Positions 58,867-64,000 of a stretch of 64,000 nt of DNA are shown one piece after another. Each line of letters starts with the position of its first letter. Position 1 is the stretch's first letter. Position numbers and translations under genes: made by a program. The notes beneath the pieces were generated by a model that made no database searches, was not told where the DNA came from, and saw nothing but the letters and a program-made list of their open reading frames with translations. The DNA is from Micromonospora sp. KC213 (GTDB lineage: Bacteria > Actinomycetota > Actinomycetes > Mycobacteriales > Micromonosporaceae), in the NCBI RefSeq assembly GCF_004348325.1, contig NZ_SMKF01000006.1, positions 22,464 to 86,463 on the forward strand, written 5' to 3'.

Positions 58867-60683
58867 GACGGATGACCTCCCCAGGTCTGTCGGGATCGGG
58901 CAGCAGCCGGCGCGATGCCGGCCGGGACGGTGCCGAACTCGTGGGCCATTTCTTCGCGGCCGGTAGCTGCTCGCTCGCGGGCCATGGCGGCGGCGGTGTT
59001 GGCGAGGAGGGCGTCTCCGGTGGTGTGCCAGCCGACTCCGGCGAAGGTGAGGGTGCCGACGATGAGCGTGGTGTCTTCGTGACGCTCGTCGACGAGCTGT
59101 CCGCCGGCGGTTGGGTGCTCGTGGGCCTGGTCCTCGTGCCGCCGGAAGTTCACCCGGGTGTCCCGCAGGAGCTGGAACGTCACCGAGTAACGGCGGCCCT
59201 TGGTCAGGAAGTGGCCGCCAAAACCGAGCATGTGCGCCCATCGGCGCAGCCGTGCGTACGGGTTGGTCGTCGCGGGTTTCGTCGGTTGGGTGTCAAGGCT
59301 GGCTTGACGGGCGGCGGTGCAGGTGGGGCAGGCGGCGTAGCGGGTGTGGGTGCCGCAGTCGGGGCATTCCCACGGCTGGACGAAGCCGGGCCGGGGCCGA
59401 GGGTCGCGGGGTCGCTCGGACAGGGGGACCGGGTTTCCGGTGGGTCGGCCGATGCGCCAGCAGGCGTCGATGAGGCGGGCGGTGTGGTCGCCGTCGGGGT
59501 CGGCGTAGTCGCCGATGGTGTCGGCGGTGAGGCGGGTGCTGGTGTGCCCGGTGGCCTCGGTGCTTTTGGTGGCGTACTTGGCAAGGTAGCCGGCGACCAT
59601 GCCGTCGGTGACCTCGCCCGTGCCGTCGGTGGCGATGGGCTCCAGGTCGACCTGCTCGCCCCAGCAGATGGGCCAGCCGTCAGGCTGGTCGGGATGTGGC
59701 GGGGTGTGGAAGGTGATCTGTCCGGCGGCATGGCGGAGGGCGTCGACGAGGTCGGCGAGGGTGAAGCCTGCTGGTGGGGGGACGATGGCGTCCGGGTCCA
59801 GGGCGTCGACGCCGTCGAGTCGGGCGATGGCGTGGAAGTGGACCGCTCCCCGCGCTTGGAGTTCGGCGACTTTCCCGGGTGACAGCCGGACCGGCGACAC
59901 TGTCCGCGTCTTGCCCGAGGCGGTGACGATCTCGACGCGGGGGATGCCGCGGCGACGGGCAACCTTCGCCAGGTAGCGTTCCGCGGCTTGTTTGGTGCGG
60001 TGCCACAGCTCACCGGCGAAGAGGTTCCAGACGACCTGGTGGTCGTGGTCGTAGCAGTCCAGGCACAACGGCCGCCCCAACACCGCGTCACCGGCCTCGT
60101 GCCTGGCCCAGCAGACGGTAGGCCGACCGTGCGGGCAGAGGCCGGCGTCGCGGCGGGCGTGGCAGGGTTCGGCGCGGCAGTCGCAGCGCTTCCGGTTGGC
60201 GCAGGTGTGCCGCTTGACCACTCGGGCGTGGACGGTGCCGAACGATGGGGCGGTGAAGGTGGCGAACACCGCCGGGTGCTGGGCGACCGTGTCGGGGATG
60301 CCCTTGCCGCCGATCAGGCCGGCGCGCAGGAGCTGGAACGCATCGCGCTGGTAGGTCTGCGCGCAGGACGGGCAGACCGTGGCGCGGCGGTTGCCGCAGG
60401 CGGTGTAGATCGCGGCGTCGGGCATGGCGTCGGTGTGCCGCTGCTCGATGACCCTGCCGGTGGTGGCGTCGACGGTGTAGAGGCTGCCGGCGAGGCGGAT
60501 GGGGCGGGTGCAGCCGGCGGCGGCGCGGACGTGTTCGATCCAGCCGAAGTAGTCCGGGCGGGTGGCGCGTTCGAACGCGGATCCGGCGGCGGTGTAGCCG
60601 TAGACGGGCGGGATGGTGTCGGCGTTCGAGCCCACCCCCCGGGCCACGGAGGCGCGGGGGGTGAGGTCCAGCGTCGAGGCCAT
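58863..60683 (-). CDS. RepSA-like rolling-circle replication initiator
   Basis: A 606-residue initiator of the AICE RepSA family. Cys-rich zinc-binding stretches come first (VCPSCAQTY, CANRKRCDCRAEPCHARR, CLDCYDHDH). The metal-binding HUH motif is HFH in GAVHFHAIARLDG near 290, and the candidate nicking Tyr is in GYLAKYATKST near 375. A second zinc ribbon (CPDCGTHTRYAACPTC) follows. It would nick the element at its origin and start single-strand replication after excision. ATG 60683 overlaps the stop of the preceding small gene by one base. Confidence 0.88.
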   Translation of the reverse strand: MASTLDLTPRASVARGVGSNADTIPPVYGYTAAGSAFERATRPDYFGWIEHVRAAAGCTRPIRLAGSLYTVDATTGRVIEQRHTDAMPDAAIYTACGNRRATVCPSCAQTYQRDAFQLLRAGLIGGKGIPDTVAQHPAVFATFTAPSFGTVHARVVKRHTCANRKRCDCRAEPCHARRDAGLCPHGRPTVCWARHEAGDAVLGRPLCLDCYDHDHQVVWNLFAGELWHRTKQAAERYLAKVARRRGIPRVEIVTASGKTRTVSPVRLSPGKVAELQARGAVHFHAIARLDGVDALDPDAIVPPPAGFTLADLVDALRHAAGQITFHTPPHPDQPDGWPICWGEQVDLEPIATDGTGEVTDGMVAGYLAKYATKSTEATGHTSTRLTADTIGDYADPDGDHTARLIDACWRIGRPTGNPVPLSERPRDPRPRPGFVQPWECPDCGTHTRYAACPTCTAARQASLDTQPTKPATTNPYARLRRWAHMLGFGGHFLTKGRRYSVTFQLLRDTRVNFRRHEDQAHEHPTAGGQLVDERHEDTTLIVGTLTFAGVGWHTTGDALLANTAAAMARERAATGREEMAHEFGTVPAGIAPAAARSRQTWGGHPS

Positions 60684-60952
60684 CAAGCCGCAACCTCAGC
60701 GTCGAGGGTGCGGGTGGTGATGGTGCGTTCGACAACGATGGTCCGGCAGGCGCCGCATTGGCGTTTGGCCGGCTCGTGCCGAGAGCAGGGAATGGTGGTG
60801 GTCACCTGGCCGCATCGGATGGTGACCGGTGCCCGGCAGGGTCCGCCGGGGATGACGTCGACGAGCGTCCGACGGGTGTCGTAGGGGTGCGGCTCCGGTT
60901 CGGCGGGGCAGGTGTGCAGGACGTGCACAACGTCGACGGTGTAGATGGTCAT
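60683..60952 (-). CDS. Small Cys-rich AICE protein
   Basis: An 89-residue protein with six Cys, including CGACRT, and His residues (TIRCGQVTTTIPCSRHEPAK) that could form a zinc site. It overlaps its neighbours on both sides, so it is translated with rep. Not assigned to a family; it may serve replication or its control. Confidence 0.7.
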   Translation of the reverse strand: MTIYTVDVVHVLHTCPAEPEPHPYDTRRTLVDVIPGGPCRAPVTIRCGQVTTTIPCSRHEPAKRQCGACRTIVVERTITTRTLDAEVAA

Positions 60953-61692
60953 CGGGCACCACCGGTCAGGGTGGTGAGGAGTCGCCCGGCGACGGCCGGG
61001 GTGACGTCGAGTCGGTCGGCCAGCTCTCCCGGGGTAATCGGGGTGCCGGTGGATTGTTCGTGCTGCACGGCGGCGAAGCGGGCCATGGGCAGCAGGTGGG
61101 TAGGAACGTCGACCGGCTCAGTGGCCGGGGTAGCGACGGGCTCCGGCTCGGCGGCCGGGGCGGGAACGGGTTCCGGCTCGGTGGCCGGGGCCGGGGTGAT
61201 GGCGGCTGGTGGTGCCGGTTCGGTGGTGACCTGCTCGGTCACCTGGACGCGGATCGGGTCGGCCTGGTTGACCGGCGTGGGAGCCGGCACAGTGCCCTTG
61301 GTGGGGGCGAGGACGAGTTTGACCAGGGCCATGAACGCCAGGGCGGGGACGGCGGACAGGAGCCAGCCGGAGATGCCCGGCTTAGCGACAGCGAGTTGTG
61401 CGGCCAGGGAGAGGCCGGCGGCGGCGATGAGCAGGAACAGCGGGTAGCCGATCGGCGCACCTATGCGGCGGCGTCGGCGGATGGTCAACAGGCAGGCGAT
61501 GGGGACGAGTTCGGAGATGACGGCGTTAACCCAGCCGAACCATGCGCCGGTGCCTGCCGGGGAGTTGGCGAGGGTCCAGTCTTTGACGTGGGTGAACGAG
61601 GCGGCACCGGCGAAGCCGGCGACGATGAGGAGGATGAGGACCAGGACGACACCCTCGACCCGGGTGCCGGCGGTCGGAGTTTTCGCGGTCAT
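60949..61692 (-). CDS. DUF2637-type membrane protein (AICE spread or mating-associated)
   Basis: A 247-residue protein with four membrane helices in residues 15-130 (GVVLVLILLIVAGFAGAASF, and ELVPIACLLTI followed by RRRRR), a Pro/Glu-rich linker with repeated EPEPV, and a C-terminal winged-helix-like segment (TPGELADRLDVTPAVAGRLL). This fits the DUF2637 family common in AICEs and actinobacterial plasmids next to tra and rep genes. ATG 61692 is chosen; upstream residues look random. Confidence 0.75.
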   Translation of the reverse strand: MTAKTPTAGTRVEGVVLVLILLIVAGFAGAASFTHVKDWTLANSPAGTGAWFGWVNAVISELVPIACLLTIRRRRRIGAPIGYPLFLLIAAAGLSLAAQLAVAKPGISGWLLSAVPALAFMALVKLVLAPTKGTVPAPTPVNQADPIRVQVTEQVTTEPAPPAAITPAPATEPEPVPAPAAEPEPVATPATEPVDVPTHLLPMARFAAVQHEQSTGTPITPGELADRLDVTPAVAGRLLTTLTGGAR

Positions 61693-61694
61693 GG

Positions 61695-62039
61695 TCAGTG
61701 GCCTCCGTGGCAGTCGAGGCAGCAGCCGTAGCGGCGGGGGATGTAGTAGGGCTGCACCAGGCCACACACGGCGCAGGTGCGTCGGGCGCGCAGGGCCTTG
61801 TCGATGGCGGCCCGCTGGGCGGGCGTGGCGGTGCGCTTTGGTGCGGCGAGGTCGAGGCGGTAGAGGTAGGCGACTCTTTTGCCGCGCCGCCAGAGGATCT
61901 GCGCGACCGGGTCATGTCCTCCGGGTCGGAGGCCGGCGGCGCGGAGTTGCCGGCGGGTGGCAAGCCCGGCAGGGGCGAGCCGGTAGCGGTAGGTGGGGAA
62001 CTCCTCGGCGCTGTCGGCCGGGTAGGTGGTGGTGGTCAT
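61695..62039 (-). CDS. RRQRL-motif zinc-binding protein of AICEs
   Basis: A 114-residue protein with RRQLRAAGLRPGGHDPVAQI near residue 29, the hallmark of the RRQRL-motif family, and a C-terminal zinc knuckle (CAVCG and GCCLDC). ATG 62039 overlaps the previous stop by four bases. These proteins are found almost only in conjugative elements of actinobacteria; role unknown. Confidence 0.78.
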   Translation of the reverse strand: MTTTTYPADSAEEFPTYRYRLAPAGLATRRQLRAAGLRPGGHDPVAQILWRRGKRVAYLYRLDLAAPKRTATPAQRAAIDKALRARRTCAVCGLVQPYYIPRRYGCCLDCHGGH

Positions 62040-62335
62040 GGCCGGTCTCCCCAGCGCTGCTGGGCGGCCTGACGGGAGATACCGAGCCGGGAGCCGATCT
62101 CGGCCCACGAGTAGTCGAAGGCGCGGAGGCCGATGACGGCTTCGCTGATGGCCTGGTCGAGGTCGGCGGACAGAGCGGTCAGGTCGCGGAGGGCTTCGAC
62201 GTCGCCGGTGGCGACGCGGCGGCCGTGGGCGCGGATGATGCGCCGCGCGAAGGCGGCGAATTCGTCGTTCTCGACAACCTCCCGGCGCTTCTGCCGGGGC
62301 AGGTGGGGCGTCAACGTCTTCTTGACAGTGCTCAC
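62036..62335 (-). CDS. Small helix-turn-helix protein of the AICE
   Basis: A 99-residue basic protein ending in a sigma region 4-like helix-turn-helix (YSWAEIGSRLGISRQAAQQR). The first half is helical and charged. It overlaps genes on both sides by four bases. It may regulate element transfer genes; no target is visible. Confidence 0.78.
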   Translation of the reverse strand: MSTVKKTLTPHLPRQKRREVVENDEFAAFARRIIRAHGRRVATGDVEALRDLTALSADLDQAISEAVIGLRAFDYSWAEIGSRLGISRQAAQQRWGDRP

Positions 62336-62772
62336 CGGTTCTTACCCCCGGTGGTGTGGAGGCGGTCCCACTCGTCGGCGGCGGCTTCAAGGGCGGTGAT
62401 GACCTCATTGGCAGTGCGGCCGGGGTCGTCGTTCCACGAGTACGGCGAGGTGTGCTCGTCGACGAGGTAGCCGTCCTCGTCGATGTGGAAGATCGGCTCG
62501 TGGGTGTCGAGATAGTCGACGAACACGGCCAGGGTTGTGAGGTAGTCGGCGAGGGCGTCCCCGTCGAGCTGGGAGAAGTGCTCGACCCGGTGGCCGGCGC
62601 AGGCGATGCCGATGGCCCCGGCGGCGCAGGCCGGCGGGGTGACCGTGTCGGTGGTAAGGGCGTAGTAGGTGCCCTGGTGCCAGCCGTGCCGGCGCAGATA
62701 AAGGGCAGCCATCCGGAGCAGGTCAGCGGGAGTGACCGTTCCGGTGATGGGTGGGATTTGGGTAGCCTTCAT
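62332..62772 (-). CDS. DUF6197-like protein
   Basis: A 146-residue acidic protein with the pattern LRRHGWHQG near residue 27 and CAAGAIGIACAG near 50 seen in a family common on actinobacterial mobile elements. AAAGGA lies about 9 bases before ATG 62772. A gap of 83 bases separates it from the gene upstream. Function unknown. Confidence 0.72.
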   Translation of the reverse strand: MKATQIPPITGTVTPADLLRMAALYLRRHGWHQGTYYALTTDTVTPPACAAGAIGIACAGHRVEHFSQLDGDALADYLTTLAVFVDYLDTHEPIFHIDEDGYLVDEHTSPYSWNDDPGRTANEVITALEAAADEWDRLHTTGGKNR

Positions 62773-62855
62773 GGCAGCCACGTCCTTTCGAGGGCTGTTG
62801 GCGGAGGTCGGCAGGACCGGCGTTGCTGCCAGGCGTGGTCCGGTCCTGTCGACTG

Positions 62856-63065
62856 CTACTGGTTGCGCAGCCGCACGTAGCGGCGGAAGCGGGTGTCGTC
62901 GCCGCCCATCGGGGTGGGCGCGGAGACGAAGACGAGTCGCCCGGTGCGGTTGGCGGCCTCGAACATCAGGGCCAGGTCTTCGGGGGTGCCGATGACCCAG
63001 AGTTCGGTGTACTGGGCGGCCCGCTGGTTGTTGATGCGGATGACGGTGCGCTCTCGGGTGGTCAT
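62856..63065 (-). CDS. Small AICE protein coupled to the translocase gene
   Basis: A 69-residue protein with an alternating strand/helix pattern (TVIRINNQRAAQYTELWVIG). ATG 63065 overlaps the stop of the translocase gene by four bases. No family recognised. Confidence 0.65.
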   Translation of the reverse strand: MTTRERTVIRINNQRAAQYTELWVIGTPEDLALMFEAANRTGRLVFVSAPTPMGGDDTRFRRYVRLRNQ

Positions 63066-63928
63066 GCCGCGATCCCCCAGTCAGAAGGAGAGCCGGTCGG
63101 GGTAGTGATGCCGCTGGGACGCCGGATCCAGGCTGCGTAGTCGGCAATGCCGGCGATCTGGGCGTCGGACAGGTAGGCGACCTTGATGCGGCGGGGGACG
63201 CCGCCCTCGGCGATGAGGTAGGCCGCGCCCTGGTTGGTCGGAGCGATGTCGGTGGCGCTGTAGCCCTGCTCGGCCCAGCCGTGGCCGAGGACGATGTTTG
63301 AACTGTTCGGAGTGGTGCAGCGGAACGCGGCGCGGTAGCCGAACAGGTCTCGCAGGCTGGTGGGGATGATGTCGAAGGACGGCCGCTGGGTGGCGGCGAC
63401 GACGGGAATGCCGGCGGCCCGGCCCCGGGCGACCAGGTCTCGCAGGAGGGCGACGAACTCTTCCTGTTCCTGCTTGCCGCCGATGGTGGCGGAGTAGAAG
63501 GCGATCTCGTCGACCAGGACGGTGATGACGGAGAGGCCGTCGAGGGCGGTGACCTTGCGGCGTCCGTGGGCGCGCAGCCAGGCGTACCGGTTGTTCATCA
63601 CCTGCTGAAGACGTCGCAGGACGTCGAGAGCGGCGGTGATGTCGGGGCCGATGAAGGCGTCGGCGCAGTCTTCCCACTGGCCGAGTTCGACGAGCTTGCC
63701 ATCCAGCAGCACAAGCCGGGAGTCCGCCGACAGCGCCGCGTGAGCGGCGATGGCGTTGAGCAGGCCGGACTTGCCTCCACCGGGTTCACCGCCGGCGAGG
63801 AGGTTGCGGTAGGCGAGGGTGATGTAGACGGGCTGGCCGAACTCGTCGATGCCGAGGAAGATCGGGTCGAACATCGACAGGCCAGGCCCCACCGGGATGC
63901 CGGCGGTCGGGGCGGTTGCCGTGGTCAT
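63062..63928 (-). CDS. FtsK/SpoIIIE-type DNA translocase (TraB-like)
   Basis: A 288-residue ATPase. Walker A is GGEPGGGKSGLLNA near residue 47, and Walker B is VITVLVDEIAFY near 145. AATQRPSFDIIPTSLRDLF cut short and GYRAAFR follow as in FtsK motors. In AICEs such proteins form a hexamer that moves double-stranded DNA between hyphae. It is shorter than chromosomal FtsK and lacks membrane helices, so an anchor may come from another element gene. AAGGAGG stands 8 bases before ATG 63928. Confidence 0.88.
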   Translation of the reverse strand: MTTATAPTAGIPVGPGLSMFDPIFLGIDEFGQPVYITLAYRNLLAGGEPGGGKSGLLNAIAAHAALSADSRLVLLDGKLVELGQWEDCADAFIGPDITAALDVLRRLQQVMNNRYAWLRAHGRRKVTALDGLSVITVLVDEIAFYSATIGGKQEQEEFVALLRDLVARGRAAGIPVVAATQRPSFDIIPTSLRDLFGYRAAFRCTTPNSSNIVLGHGWAEQGYSATDIAPTNQGAAYLIAEGGVPRRIKVAYLSDAQIAGIADYAAWIRRPSGITTPTGSPSDWGIAA

Positions 63929-63973
63929 GGGTTGCCCTCCTTGGGCTTTTATGGGCGCGGAAAGCCACACGAA

Positions 63974-63989
63974 GGAGCCGTACGGCTCC
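63974..63989. promoter_or_regulatory. 16-base perfect palindrome upstream of the translocase
   Basis: GGAGCCGTACGGCTCC is self-complementary and lies about 46 bases before the translocase start. It could be a repressor operator for the transfer genes or a small hairpin ending an upstream gene. Only 72 bases of upstream sequence are visible. Confidence 0.35.
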
Positions 63990-64000
63990 CCGCGTCCGGG

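Larger units (their letters stand above)
57301..64000 (-). mobile_element. Actinomycete integrative conjugative element (AICE), left part
   Basis: From the integrase to the window end all genes are on the minus strand with 1-4 base overlaps: integrase, excisionase, RepSA-like initiator, small accessory genes and an FtsK/TraB-type translocase. This is the standard AICE backbone (pSAM2-like). One end must lie between the 6C RNA terminator and the integrase stop (57291-57319) or within the RNA; the other end is outside the window, so the attachment repeats cannot be paired here. Confidence 0.85.

Noticed and set aside
58872..59882. Gly/Val-rich plus-strand frame opposite the replication initiator
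   Set aside because: No start signal or motif; the minus strand carries HUH and zinc motifs.

Overview
The window looks like chromosomal DNA of a high-GC actinobacterium, most likely a member of the Micromonosporaceae (Micromonospora or a close relative). The reasons are the very GC-rich codon use with many GTG starts and 4-bp GTGA/ATGA overlaps, the futalosine-type menaquinone gene mqnC next to menG, a prenyl reductase and a complete 14-gene nuo operon, a type VII secretion locus that includes eccE, and an integrated actinomycete conjugative element (AICE). The genus is an inference; no rRNA or tRNA gene lies in the window.

Layout. 1-3329: phenylacetyl-CoA epoxidase operon paaABCDE, with paaA cut by the window edge. 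3475-8909: menaquinone genes (mqnC, menG, a geranylgeranyl-reductase-type flavoprotein) with an LANTG wall-anchored protein between them. 9054-25516: nuoA-N in canonical order, probably one transcript with the prenyl reductase, behind a Rex-like operator at 7597-7614. Three intergenic junctions of nuo carry copies of a 60-bp repeat. 25607-26692: polyprenyl diphosphate synthase, the likely quinone side-chain enzyme. Reductase complex, quinone and side-chain genes are therefore grouped.

26727-38891: an MFS exporter, an IclR regulator, a PhoX-type phosphatase preceded by a textbook PHO box, an ECF sigma/anti-sigma pair, RarD, and a 1456-residue secreted propeller/lytic-transglycosylase/golvesin-like protein with a small membrane partner. 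38963-46448: a reduced ESX/type VII locus (EccE, two WXG100 proteins, mycosin, a 949-residue SseB-domain protein and a small partner) without EccB, EccC or EccD. 46450-56987: an alpha/beta hydrolase that lacks the expected nucleophile, an immune-inhibitor-A metalloprotease, acetyl-CoA synthetase, a degenerate Fic-fold protein, and a TetR-linked membrane operon ending in a SerB-like HAD phosphatase.

57165-57300 matches the 6C small RNA (three hairpins with C6-C7 loops). An AICE starts about 30 bases after its last hairpin: integrase, excisionase, RepSA-like initiator, a string of small overlapping genes and an FtsK/TraB-type translocase, all on the minus strand, running out of the window at 64000. 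With no tRNA visible at this junction, the 6C RNA locus itself is the best candidate for the integration site. That junction, the nuo repeats, the giant secreted protein and the degenerate Fic and hydrolase proteins are the points most worth a second look.
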